A DNA stretch of 64,000 bases from Aliiglaciecola sp. 3_MG-2023 (GCF_030548205.1 NZ_JAUORV010000007.1:62001-126000); one strand, 5' to 3'; counted from the first letter of the stretch, positions 9,564 to 17,474 are shown. The notes: a model not told the origin generated them from the letters alone. Made by a program: numbers and translations.

Positions 9564-9652
9564 ATTTTAGGTTTTGCTAGTTACTTTAAATTTTTATTTC
9601 TTTCGTTAGAACTGCAGCTTGTGCCACAGAAAACACAGATGAATTTTACAAC

Positions 9653-10828
9653 TCATATAAATCTATCAAGGTTTTGGCTTTTCCAAACTTTAAGTTTTGT
9701 AGCGGCACTGTGAGATGTAAACCAAAATGGTAAAATTGTTTCAGTTACTGTATTTTTCGGGAACCTTTGCTTTCCTCGGTCAGCCAAAATAACAAAATCA
9801 AATTTAATTCTTATAGAATTAACATCTTTAAATTTGAGTGGATGCAAAGAGTATTTTTGCCAATGAACTGGGCAGTTAAGGAATATAATATTTCTAATGT
9901 TAGTACCGTTCTTTAAAGCGTCCATAACAACATTGCACCCATGGCTATGGGCTATAATATCTAAGCCGGACAAGTTCCTTGCATTTATCCAATCATTTAA
10001 GTTCATAGAAGCTACTTCCCTAGCATAATCAGTATAACCACCTTCCCAACGGAAATAATCATTTTGGCTGTAAACATCTGGTCGAATGCTTCTTAAGTGA
10101 TTGTGGAGCTGCCCAGTGTTAGGTACTGACCATGTGGGGGCATTTGATTGTTTAGTTGGTAGCACGGTACCGTGAATTAGCAATAGGTTTGGTACATTTG
10201 ACGGGGAGGGGGTTATGCTAAATGGAGTTTGGTTATTAGCACTTGGTATGTGAAGAAACACTCTAGAGACTATAGACGCTAAAATTTGGCTCGTTGTTTC
10301 ATCTACTTCTCTACCGTAAAACCAACCAATTCTCTGGAATAAATCTAATTCCTTAATGTCGAATAAGTCGATAGCAGAGCAAAGTGCGCATGAACGAATA
10401 AGATTGTTAGGTGATCGTAGGCCTAAAGCAACTAATTGTGATGAAGCAAAAACGCTTTTTTGAGAAATCGCGCTTGCTAATACACCATTCAATATTCTGT
10501 AAAACTCGGTATCAGAAAAATGTGGAGAATAGATTTTGTCGTAAAAAGATTCATATTCGTTCAAATTATCAAACGAAAACCTATCTTGTGATATTTGGCT
10601 TTCGATACACCAAAGTAACAACCCTAGTTCTTCAAGTTCCTCTTCTGCAGGTAAGCAAACATTTTTTACTTCTTCGTCATGTATTATTCCCGCTAACAAC
10701 ATGGCTGCAGCAATAGTTAAAATCACTTTATCGTCAGGCTGCTCTTCTGATTCAAGTGAGCGTAAAGTCTGATTTAATGAAGCGACCTCTGTAACTAAAT
10801 TGTCCATATCAAATTTATTCCTTATCAT
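9653..10828 (-). CDS. Alpha/beta hydrolase-like protein with helical N-terminal domain
   Basis: 391 aa. Residues 1-200 are helical and unassigned. From about 210 a hydrolase fold begins with LLLIHGT (the oxyanion HG motif). The nucleophile elbow is IIAHSHGCN at about 293-301, a GxSxG variant with Ala in first place. A late His in FTSHSAATK is a candidate catalytic base. The probable activity is esterase, lipase or acyltransferase; the substrate is unknown. There is no signal peptide, so it should be cytoplasmic. It lies alone in the accessory DNA. Phospholipase-type effectors exist in some defence systems, but no sensor partner is evident here. Confidence 0.55.
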   Translation of the reverse strand: MIRNKFDMDNLVTEVASLNQTLRSLESEEQPDDKVILTIAAAMLLAGIIHDEEVKNVCLPAEEELEELGLLLWCIESQISQDRFSFDNLNEYESFYDKIYSPHFSDTEFYRILNGVLASAISQKSVFASSQLVALGLRSPNNLIRSCALCSAIDLFDIKELDLFQRIGWFYGREVDETTSQILASIVSRVFLHIPSANNQTPFSITPSPSNVPNLLLIHGTVLPTKQSNAPTWSVPNTGQLHNHLRSIRPDVYSQNDYFRWEGGYTDYAREVASMNLNDWINARNLSGLDIIAHSHGCNVVMDALKNGTNIRNIIFLNCPVHWQKYSLHPLKFKDVNSIRIKFDFVILADRGKQRFPKNTVTETILPFWFTSHSAATKLKVWKSQNLDRFI

Positions 10829-10955
10829 TTACTTAGGCTTTGCACATAGAGTCACTATATTTTTATAGCTTGAAGTATGTAAAACACCAAACTACTATTC
10901 TGAAATGAAAATAGCTAAAGCTTCCATTCTGGTGTAGTTATCACCGCGAATATAC

Positions 10956-10965
10956 ATGGACAGGC
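10956..10965 (+). repeat. Left inverted repeat flanking REP-type transposase
   Basis: ATGGACAGGC here pairs with ATGGACAGCC read on the minus strand at 12188-12197 (9 of 10 bases). The two flank the Y1 transposase gene at 11168-12121 and may mark the ends or recognition sites of its element. The 339-base gap 10829-11167 holds no gene that I can support. Confidence 0.35.
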
Positions 10966-11167
10966 ACCTTTTAAGGTAGTGAAAATTGAGGCATATAATT
11001 TATACTGGAATCTGATGAAAAGTATTAATGCGTTCATAATTTAGGTAAACACCTAAGCAATCATCGATTTCAGGCGACTGAGCATCATGGAGATGAATTT
11101 GGCGCGATGCTAGGCCTGCCTCTTGTGCAAAAGACGATTGAAATGAAAACTGATTTTAGGGGAGACG

Positions 11168-12121
11168 TTAACCCAATGAACTCTTTTGCCGACGCTTTCG
11201 TTTATATTCCTTCAATGTACCAGATTGGCCCGCAGCCACGCTAAAATTAGTTTCAAAGGTTAAAAATATATCTTGCCAGGTTTCTTCATCCAATCCTAAG
11301 CGCTGCAATATGGGCGAACCACTCATATCTATTGCGCCTCGCTTGTTAGGAACAAAACTACGACCCGATAGGTCCACTAATTTTAGATAGTCGACTAAAT
11401 CAAACTTTAGTCCTGCCGGTTTTGGCTGCATTGAGTTACCGACAAAGGGCATTAACGTAGAGGGCTGATACCCTTTTTTAAAATCATGAATGCGGCGCTT
11501 TATGCTGGTGTGATGAGATGATTCTGGTGTAGTTGCCATTTTAGCGCGTATTGGATTTAAATCTACATACACCATACATGCAGCTAAAGCATGCTCATCC
11601 AACAGAGCCTGTGACTTAAATCGCCCTTCCCAAAAATGCCCCGTACAGTTATCTTCTTGGTTTGCTTGTCGGGCAATAGGCTCATTCAATTCTCGCATGA
11701 ACCAGCTGATGTCGATTAATCGACTTCGATAGACGGATAAAGTGGATTGGAGTGTCATGTGTTCAGCCTCACTAAGCTCAGTAGCTTGCTCAGATGTGAA
11801 CTTTTGTGAAAGCAGCGTGCCCTTGTGAAGCATATGCCAGCGCTGAGCAACTTCTTTATCCGTCCAGTGTTTTGCTTTGCCAGAGTTCACATACAGTACC
11901 ACATGGGTGTGATTACTCATTACCGCATATGCACACACGTCAATGGCAAAGACCGTGGTCAAAAATAACAATCTGTCTTCTACCCACTGGCGACGGTGTT
12001 CATAACTTTTTCCAGTCAGTTTATCTTCGCCGCACAAAAAAGCCCGACGAACACAGCGGGATATACAATGATAATAAGGGGGGTCTGAAAGACTGATTTG
12101 GCGCTTCCGTGGCAATGGCAT
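11168..12121 (-). CDS. REP-associated/IS200-like Y1 transposase
   Basis: 317 aa. It carries the HUH pair in SNHTHVVLYV (about residues 69-78), the family signature GHFWEGRFKSQAL and VYVDLNPIRAKM (about 190-201), and the PRKRQISLSDPPYYHCISRC start typical of the COG1943 transposases (RAYT/TnpA_REP class). These enzymes cut and join single-stranded DNA through one tyrosine and recognise short hairpin ends. The length exceeds the compact IS200 TnpA (about 150 aa) and fits the longer chromosomal class. The gene looks intact and is flanked by inverted ATGGACAG repeats at 10956 and 12188. Confidence 0.85.
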   Translation of the reverse strand: MPLPRKRQISLSDPPYYHCISRCVRRAFLCGEDKLTGKSYEHRRQWVEDRLLFLTTVFAIDVCAYAVMSNHTHVVLYVNSGKAKHWTDKEVAQRWHMLHKGTLLSQKFTSEQATELSEAEHMTLQSTLSVYRSRLIDISWFMRELNEPIARQANQEDNCTGHFWEGRFKSQALLDEHALAACMVYVDLNPIRAKMATTPESSHHTSIKRRIHDFKKGYQPSTLMPFVGNSMQPKPAGLKFDLVDYLKLVDLSGRSFVPNKRGAIDMSGSPILQRLGLDEETWQDIFLTFETNFSVAAGQSGTLKEYKRKRRQKSSLG

Positions 12122-12187
12122 AATTCATTCCTTGAATTAAGAATACTTAAGCATAGTTGATGTGGGTTACCTTAGAGTCTAGTTTGT

Positions 12188-12197
12188 GGCTGTCCAT
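12188..12197 (-). repeat. Right inverted repeat flanking REP-type transposase
   Basis: GGCTGTCCAT is the reverse complement of ATGGACAGCC and the partner of the left repeat at 10956-10965, with one mismatch. It lies about 67 bases upstream of the transposase start. Confidence 0.35.
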
Positions 12198-12406
12198 ACT
12201 TGAGTTTGTACATGAGTTAGGTGAGTTGCCGACGTTAAAATTTTGCCTACCAGTAGTGCTTTTTAGCCACTTTAAATTAGTCAGTATTTTTTACAAAATG
12301 TATATTTTAATAAGTGTGTAAAATAAATATCCTTATTAAACAATTATTTATGATTTGGCGTGACCTTTGCATTTCTTGGTTATCTTGACAATATAGAGTA
12401 AATGAA

Positions 12407-12958
12407 ATGAATAAAGTATTACTGACCCTTGCACTTCTTTTTGTTGGTACAGCAAATGCGTCTTTAATTTATAATGTGGAAAGAGTCATTGGGGCTGGTG
12501 GTGTCACTGGTTCAATTACTACAGATGGTTTTTTAGGAACATTGGCTACGAACAATATCATCGATTGGGACTTAACGCTTAATGATGGTTCTAATACGTT
12601 TAATTTAATCGGCCCTGGAAATGTGGGTACGAATTCTGACCTTTTGATAAATGGTTCCTCTTTGACGGCTACAAACACAGATTTATTATTTGATTTTTCT
12701 GGTGTTGGTCTCGTACTATTCCAAAATCCCTTTACTGGTTCTGGTATAAACTTTTGGTGCGTCGAGGGTGTAAATTCCGCCTGTGCAAGTTCAGGCAGTA
12801 GTACAGAGAGTCTTTATCTATCATCGATGTCTTATGTTGTGAATAGCGGTGTTGTGAGCATTGCATCAACGTCAAGCCAGTCGGTTCCTGAGCCATTGTC
12901 TTTAGCATTACTTTGCATGGGGTTGTTCGGACTGCGTTTTTCTACGAAGCGTAAATAA
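12407..12958 (+). CDS. PEP-CTERM exported protein
   Basis: 183 aa. It has an N-terminal signal peptide (MNKVLLTLALLFVGTANA, likely cut after ANA). The secreted body is Ser/Thr/Asn/Gly-rich with a CVEGVNSAC cysteine pair. It ends in a PEP-CTERM sorting tail: SVPEPLSLALLCMGLFGL followed by RFSTKRK. PEP-CTERM tails are processed by exosortase in bacteria that make extracellular polysaccharide. No exosortase is in this window. A terminator follows at 12992. This is one of few PEP-CTERM substrates lying in accessory DNA near ssrA; its function is unknown. Confidence 0.8.
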   Translation: MNKVLLTLALLFVGTANASLIYNVERVIGAGGVTGSITTDGFLGTLATNNIIDWDLTLNDGSNTFNLIGPGNVGTNSDLLINGSSLTATNTDLLFDFSGVGLVLFQNPFTGSGINFWCVEGVNSACASSGSSTESLYLSSMSYVVNSGVVSIASTSSQSVPEPLSLALLCMGLFGLRFSTKRK

Positions 12959-12991
12959 GTTTTCAATAGTAATCGTTTAAGTACATCTACG

Positions 12992-13020
12992 GCCTGTTCT
13001 TTGAAACGGGCTTTTTTTTT
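12992..13020 (+). terminator. Rho-independent terminator after PEP-CTERM gene
   Basis: GCCTGTT (12992-12998) pairs with AACGGGC (13005-13011), with one G-U pair, followed by nine Ts. Confidence 0.8.
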
Positions 13021-13095
13021 GCCACATGTTATGATAAATGATGGAGAGTGCCATGGCTTTACTTGTTAAAAGCTAATGGACGTTTGCTAATAATT

Positions 13096-14226
13096 TTAAA
13101 TATGTTTTAACCAATGAGTAAAATTATTCTGCAACATCGATAACCGATAAGATGATATGCGCTCTATATCACTGATGTTAACCACATTACAGCCATTGTT
13201 GTTTTCTTCCAATAAAAGGCGAGCCAGTGTTTGCTGATGGTTTTCCATTAGGTATGCAATAAATGCCCAACTGGTAGCATACATCATCGTTTTGTCGGCT
13301 TCCCAGAGACTGCCGTTTGCTTTAAACAGTGTTGTAAGAGGCAGTGTCCCATGTTTTTGGATATGTGCTCGCCATTGGCTATTGGAAGGGGAAGTCGACT
13401 GACTTGATTCTGCGTATTCAGCGATACCTTCATTCAGCCATTTGCTCATATGACCGAACCAATGCCGATTGATCGCGTGCATCGCTTCGTGAACAGCCGT
13501 ATCCACACTCTGCTTATCATCATTGATCATAACAACAGATTCGTTAATATGACTAACATAAAAACCAATAGCCGATTCTATAGTGGGCGCGACCTGCTTC
13601 TGGTATTTATTGTAGCTATTAATATCTTTGAAAAATCTAAAATTAATGGTGATAGGTCTTACTAAATCCTTTGCTGTAATTTGTGCAAACAAGTCTTTGT
13701 TTGTCATTACCCTTGAGTGAATTTCTTGTTGTAGACGATAGGGCGGTACCGTACCTGAGTAATTGATAGATAATGCCTCGGGTTGGATGGTTGCAATGAC
13801 TGAAACGGAGGTATCACTGTTCACGGATCTGGATTTGTCACTTATATGACGGTTACCATCGTTATCTATCCAAGTGTAAATTTGTTTACTCTTAAGATTT
13901 GGCCGAGAATCAGAGCATAGGGATCCCGTGGTAGATAATTCTCCATGATTATTGATATTGGCAATTAGTTTAGCAGAATCCGGCTGTTGGCCACTGGCAG
14001 GTAAATCAATGTTGTGTTGGGGTTGAACATTATCTAAAGGGGTCAAAGGCACGGATGTGATTTCATCTTCTTCGTTAATTAATAGTTCTATATAGGATAA
14101 TGGTTTCACTAACCACTCGGGTAATGCTAATCGCTCTCGCCCTAGATATAGGACTGCTAAAGAATTAACCAGGATAATCAACAATACGATAGTCAATTTG
14201 AATGTGCGACTTTTGCTAACAAGCAT
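13096..14226 (-). CDS. Membrane-anchored gluzincin-type metallopeptidase with DUF4124
   Basis: 376 aa. An N-terminal membrane anchor lies at about 10-30 (LTIVLLIILVNSLAVLYL). A DUF4124 motif follows near residue 115 (IYTWIDNDGNRHISDKS). The C-terminal half carries a zinc peptidase signature: VHEAMHAINRH at about 245-255 and a third ligand in LNEGIAEYAE about 20 residues later. That layout is of the peptidase MA/gluzincin type (HExxH plus a distal Glu). It probably acts in the periplasm or at the inner membrane on unknown proteins. It sits in the middle accessory segment, converging with the PEP-CTERM gene. The 402-base gap on its upstream side (14227-14628) holds the ssrA-end repeat and a terminator only. 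Confidence 0.75.
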   Translation of the reverse strand: MLVSKSRTFKLTIVLLIILVNSLAVLYLGRERLALPEWLVKPLSYIELLINEEDEITSVPLTPLDNVQPQHNIDLPASGQQPDSAKLIANINNHGELSTTGSLCSDSRPNLKSKQIYTWIDNDGNRHISDKSRSVNSDTSVSVIATIQPEALSINYSGTVPPYRLQQEIHSRVMTNKDLFAQITAKDLVRPITINFRFFKDINSYNKYQKQVAPTIESAIGFYVSHINESVVMINDDKQSVDTAVHEAMHAINRHWFGHMSKWLNEGIAEYAESSQSTSPSNSQWRAHIQKHGTLPLTTLFKANGSLWEADKTMMYATSWAFIAYLMENHQQTLARLLLEENNNGCNVVNISDIERISSYRLSMLQNNFTHWLKHI

Positions 14227-14530
14227 AAATATCCTTATAAACCGCGCCTTGTTTAAGCAATTAGATTAAATCGATAGTTATGTCACCATAGTATCGAGGG
14301 AATAGACAGTATCTCAACAAGTTGTTGTTATTCAAATTAATACCTGAGTCACCAATGCAAGATAAAAGCTAATTTCTTAACCACCCATTGAAAATAACGG
14401 GAGGATAAAGTGGAATGTTCAGAGTTGATATTAAGGGGGGAATTTTAAGGATAAGAGATAATACCATGCTGATAAAAGATAAATTCATTTAACTGATGGT
14501 ATTAATAGAAATTATGTTGTCTGGAGACAT

Positions 14531-14555
14531 AAAAAAAGACGCTAAAAAGCGTCTT
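14531..14555 (-). terminator. Probable original ssrA terminator, displaced by island insertion
   Basis: AAGACGCT (14536-14543) and AGCGTCTT (14548-14555) form an 8-bp stem with a 4-base loop. Read on the minus strand, the hairpin is followed by a run of Ts (A-run 14531-14537). It begins about 12 bases past the CCA-equivalent of the ssrA-end repeat at 14566, exactly where a tmRNA terminator belongs. Confidence 0.75.
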
Positions 14556-14565
14556 CTTTTATTGA

Positions 14566-14591
14566 TTTGGTGGAGCTGGCGGGACTTGAAC
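14566..14591 (-). repeat. Exact 26-bp copy of ssrA 3' end (distal att site)
   Basis: All 26 bases equal 21808-21833, the acceptor end of tmRNA including the CCA. The two copies bound a 7.2-kb segment that contains an integrase, an excisionase and a replication gene. This is the direct repeat expected from site-specific insertion at ssrA. Similarity stops at 14592, just before the end of the reverse transcriptase gene. Confidence 0.9.
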
Positions 14592-14628
14592 TATTTTTAA
14601 AGTTATGTTTTTCAATGGAATACATATT

Positions 14629-15609
14629 CTATTCTCTATAATTGACTGCAGTGATACCATTCTCAAGTCGTTCTTTGCAAAGTTCTTTTGTCCATATTTT
14701 ATAGTTTGGATTTATTTGGTTCGCACAGCTGACTAATCCGATAAACCGTTGAAAGAATGCTATTGATTCTTCCATACTATTTTTCGATTTTTTGATGAAC
14801 CGTTCCCTGTCTCTATCATGATTTAACATTTTCAATCTCAATTTATTAGGAACATATAGCACATTATCTTTTAATATTACGCCTGTTATTAATTTAGCTG
14901 TATTACAGTCATACATTTTGAATTTGTGAATAGTGTAATTAGAATTTTTCTTAAAAAGAAATATTACTCTATCAAAAAGCTCTTTTTTAAGTTTATATTT
15001 CGCAGAAAAAGTAAGATCATCTACGTATAAAGAAAATTTTATTTCTCTCTTTTTACAATACTGAGAAACTTGATTAAATAAGTTAATATTACAAAAAAAA
15101 GTGAGATTTTGAGACAAAGAACTACCAGTAGGAATATGGCCATTGTAGGTGCATAAAACCGACAATACATTAGCTATATCAGGTTTCATTTTAAAGGTAT
15201 TTATAAAACATTTGTAAACGCTTTTTACAGATGTGTCTTCGTAATAATTTTTTATATCAACTTTACTCATATACGAAGATTCTATATGACATTTAGCATT
15301 ACTTACATTCGACCGACCCTTAACTCCTGAGTATAGGTATTCAGGTTTCTGAATTTTAGAGAGAAATTTCTGTATTTTTCTATGAATCCTGTTTAGCTGC
15401 GGCTTGGGGACTTGTATTTTTCTCTTAATAATTTCTTTTACACCGCTTTTAATTTTTTCCTGCTTTACATAAGAGGTGTAGTAATTGTTTTCAGGATTGT
15501 TGAGAAGAGATTCCAAACTTTTCACTTCGCAATCTAAGATTTTTGCTAGCCTTTTAAAAGTTCCAAGTTTGTAAAGTGGAGATTGATTTATATTATACTG
15601 CTTTGCCAT
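14629..15609 (-). CDS. Retron-type reverse transcriptase
   Basis: 326 aa, a normal retron RT length. Visible motifs are: NAKCH at 104-108 (the NAxxH retron hallmark), KVDIKNYY at 116-123 with the first catalytic Asp118, IPTGSSLSQN at 159-168 (retron RT4 region, with T and Q where many have Q and P), catalytic YVDD at 195-198 and LITG at 240-243 (the VTG motif). No fused effector domain is present. The ATG at 15609 overlaps the stop of the HTH gene by 17 bases, implying coupled translation. The gene ends 38 bases before the distal att repeat, so it is cargo at the element edge. Retrons make msDNA from an adjacent ncRNA and act in phage defence (established). The subtype is not assigned. Confidence 0.9.
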   Translation of the reverse strand: MAKQYNINQSPLYKLGTFKRLAKILDCEVKSLESLLNNPENNYYTSYVKQEKIKSGVKEIIKRKIQVPKPQLNRIHRKIQKFLSKIQKPEYLYSGVKGRSNVSNAKCHIESSYMSKVDIKNYYEDTSVKSVYKCFINTFKMKPDIANVLSVLCTYNGHIPTGSSLSQNLTFFCNINLFNQVSQYCKKREIKFSLYVDDLTFSAKYKLKKELFDRVIFLFKKNSNYTIHKFKMYDCNTAKLITGVILKDNVLYVPNKLRLKMLNHDRDRERFIKKSKNSMEESIAFFQRFIGLVSCANQINPNYKIWTKELCKERLENGITAVNYRE

Positions 15610-15895
15610 TCAAAAATAAGCTTCCTGTCTTATAGAATATTTTGTTCAAAATTTTTAAAAAGTAAACGGATGACTTTGGAGCATTACCTTGAATGAAGCA
15701 AAATTTGAACTTATCTACATCAATTCCTATCAAGTCAGAATAGTAAAAAGAAATTCTATTTGTAACGTTTGACTGATTTAACTTAGTAGCATCTTTTTGC
15801 TCAACAGCTTCAAGTTCTTCAACTGTAATATCACATGAACTTGCAACCTCTATTGCATCTATTCCAAGGATATTTCTAAGCAATAATAAATTCAT
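15593..15895 (-). CDS. Small XRE-like HTH protein of the retron operon (100 aa)
   Basis: The ATG at 15895 is chosen: the longer reading begins with an implausible TTG and the HTH pattern starts at this Met. Residues 3-35 read LLLRNILGIDAIEVASSCDITVEELEAVEQ, which has the layout of an XRE helix-turn-helix (LR...GL...E.A...G.....I...E). The C-terminal 50 residues are unassigned. The stop overlaps the RT start by 17 bases. Small HTH partners are known for some retron classes, where they may be the effector or a regulator. Here it could repress the operon, sense the msDNA complex, or serve as the element repressor, since no other repressor is evident. No function is proven. Confidence 0.65.
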   Translation of the reverse strand: MNLLLLRNILGIDAIEVASSCDITVEELEAVEQKDATKLNQSNVTNRISFYYSDLIGIDVDKFKFCFIQGNAPKSSVYFLKILNKIFYKTGSLFLNGKAV

Positions 15896-15950
15896 AATAA
15901 CACCATATAGGTAAACGCAGGGGAGTAACCCTAGCCCTAGCAATATAAAG

Positions 15951-16127
15951 CTAAAAGTTTGGCACTAGCACTCCGAAGTACGTTAAACATGCAATGATGG
16001 CTATTTTAAGCAATACTTTTATTGCAAAGTAAAAACAATTTAAAAATAGCTTAATCATCAAGATTCGCCACTTAGTAGCTCTTCTCAAACTCTTAGGTTT
16101 TTCGTTAGTTTTGCGATCAATATTCAT
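15951..16127 (-). CDS. Small basic membrane protein, candidate retron effector (58 aa)
   Basis: The ATG at 16127 has GGAGAA 8 bases upstream; a TTG at 16157 would add ten residues but lacks a ribosome site. Residues 1-21 are strongly basic (KPKSLRRATKWR). Residues 22-58 are almost wholly hydrophobic (ILMIKLFLNCFYFAIKVLL then IAIIACLTYFGVLV), with two lysines that could split the segment into two short helices. No known family is recognised. It is the first gene after the putative ncRNA and before the HTH and RT genes. Small membrane effectors occur in some retrons (established, e.g. the two-helix protein of Ec48). That this is a pore-type effector is inference. Confidence 0.5.
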   Translation of the reverse strand: MNIDRKTNEKPKSLRRATKWRILMIKLFLNCFYFAIKVLLKIAIIACLTYFGVLVPNF

Positions 16128-16139
16128 AATATTTTCTCC

Positions 16140-16379
16140 GTCATATGGTTGGTTCAACCCCCTGAAAGATATCAGAGGTCCACTATAAACTTCCCATCTG
16201 GAGTGGTGAGCTACTAACGAACTTTACTCCCCGACAAACCTAGCGACGATCCACTCGTCGCTTACCGGGCACGACGTGCTTAAAAGCTCGCGAGCGTTAC
16301 CGGTTCAGGTAGAACATTTAAGTTCCTCGAATTAACAATTTTGAGCAATGCTCTGTGGTTAAATTCACCATTTAATCGC
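16140..16379 (-). ncRNA. Putative retron msr-msd RNA region
   Basis: This 240-base non-coding stretch lies between a good promoter and the retron genes and is rich in inverted repeats. Hairpins are 16243-16261 (7-bp stem GCGACGA/TCGTCGC), 16269-16279 (GCACG/CGTGC) and 16286-16295 (self-complementary). The last two are enclosed by ACCGG pairs at 16264-16268 and 16299-16304. Outer pairing of AAGTTC (16320-16325) with GAACTT (16219-16224) closes a branched fold of about 107 bases. A further stem lies at about 16155-16174. Retron ncRNAs are expected exactly here. The branching G and the msr/msd border could not be fixed by eye, and both ends are approximate. Confidence 0.55.
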
Positions 16380-16385
16380 GTAATT

Positions 16386-16413
16386 AGATTACCTTACCGT
16401 GGTCATTTGTCAA
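16386..16413 (-). promoter_or_regulatory. Sigma70 promoter for retron ncRNA/operon
   Basis: On the minus strand, a consensus TTGACA -35 (16408-16413) overlaps the integrase stop codon. A 16-base spacer leads to TAATCT (16386-16391). The predicted start is near 16379, just ahead of the structured non-coding region. The operon therefore appears to have its own promoter independent of the integrase gene. Confidence 0.55.
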
Positions 16414-17474
16414 TTATTAATCCACCGCCCATAAACTTTTCTAATCATGCCCCAGTCAGCGTGCCCCATTTGTGCGGCAACCCACATTGGTGGTTTTCCC
16501 TTAGATAGCATCATTGAAGCGTATGTATGTCTTGTTTGATATGGGCATCGGTATTTAACTTGGCTCGTATTGAGTGCAGTTTTCCAAATATATTTTCTTA
16601 AACCTTCTGCATTTTTGAATGTTTTACTCGTTCGCGGATCAACAAAAACACGTTCGGCATTAGTATGTTTACTGGTAAGTTGGAGCTTGAGAGCTTCTTG
16701 TGCTTTTGGATGCATATCCATATCTCTTATACTTCCACGTGTTTTCGGATCCTTTTCAACTCCATGTGAAATACTTTTACGCACGTGTATCTTAGTGTTA
16801 TCGAAATCAATATCCTCCCACCTCAAAGCTAATAATTCACCAGTACGCATACCTGTATAAAAAGCGACTTGAAAATATGCTTTATAAGGGGATTCTAAAG
16901 CAGACAGTATTTTGTCGATTTCTTGCTGGTTAAAAGGTTCAGGTTCTTTTTGTTGTACTTTGGCTCTGCGGGTACGTTTTATGGGATTTACATCAACAAT
17001 TTCGTCAAGAAATGCTTCTTCAAATATTTGATTAAGGATATTACGGATTTCATTCATAGATTTTCCGGACATTTTTTGAACTTTTGCCCAATCGTGATAA
17101 ATACTAGGAGTAAAGTCTTGAAGTTTGATTTGGCCAAAATTCGGCTTTATATGAGTATTATATTTTTGGCTATAGCCTCGAATTGTAGTGTGTGACCAGT
17201 TGGCTTGGTGGCGACCAAACCAAATGGATGAATATGCATCTACCGTATAGCTAGCACTTTTAAAGTCGAAAGCTTTTTGTAATATTCCGCTATTAGGATA
17301 TTTGTCTAACGCAGTTTTATCACTTATCGAGATCGCCATTTTATAAACTGCTTCTTGTTCTATTAACCGCTTTTCTGCACTTTTGTTATGTGGCGCAGGG
17401 ATGGACTCCCTATATCGAACACCATTCAAAGTGAAGTCCATTACATATCCACCTTTTGATATTTTTACTGTCAT
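16410..17474 (-). CDS. Tyrosine recombinase (ssrA-site integrase)
   Basis: About 354 aa from the ATG at 17474, preferred because AGAAGGAAGG precedes it and it overlaps the excisionase stop by one base (TAATG); a longer reading starts at 17495. There is an N-terminal arm-binding region, a core-binding domain (about 70-170) and a catalytic domain. The catalytic domain has Arg in TGMRTGELLALRW, YQTRHTYAS in place of HxxR (the first His is Tyr), MGHADWGMIRKVYGRW with the late His, and the nucleophile Tyr near the C-terminus. It probably recombines the 26-bp ssrA-end repeats at 14566 and 21808. Both catalytic and DNA-binding parts look intact. Confidence 0.92.
   Translation of the reverse strand: MTVKISKGGYVMDFTLNGVRYRESIPAPHNKSAEKRLIEQEAVYKMAISISDKTALDKYPNSGILQKAFDFKSASYTVDAYSSIWFGRHQANWSHTTIRGYSQKYNTHIKPNFGQIKLQDFTPSIYHDWAKVQKMSGKSMNEIRNILNQIFEEAFLDEIVDVNPIKRTRRAKVQQKEPEPFNQQEIDKILSALESPYKAYFQVAFYTGMRTGELLALRWEDIDFDNTKIHVRKSISHGVEKDPKTRGSIRDMDMHPKAQEALKLQLTSKHTNAERVFVDPRTSKTFKNAEGLRKYIWKTALNTSQVKYRCPYQTRHTYASMMLSKGKPPMWVAAQMGHADWGMIRKVYGRWINN

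Noticed and set aside
14566..14591. Possible tRNA gene at the ssrA-end repeats
   Set aside because: Only the acceptor and part of the T-arm are present; no anticodon or D arm. They are att repeats.
14629..15609. RT as part of a group II intron or diversity-generating retroelement
   Set aside because: No maturase or HNH domain, no intron domains, no variable/template repeat pair; NAxxH and VTG motifs point to a retron.
16140..16379. CRISPR-like or plain terminator reading of the hairpin cluster
   Set aside because: The hairpins differ in sequence and spacing, there are no equal spacers, and no T-run follows them.
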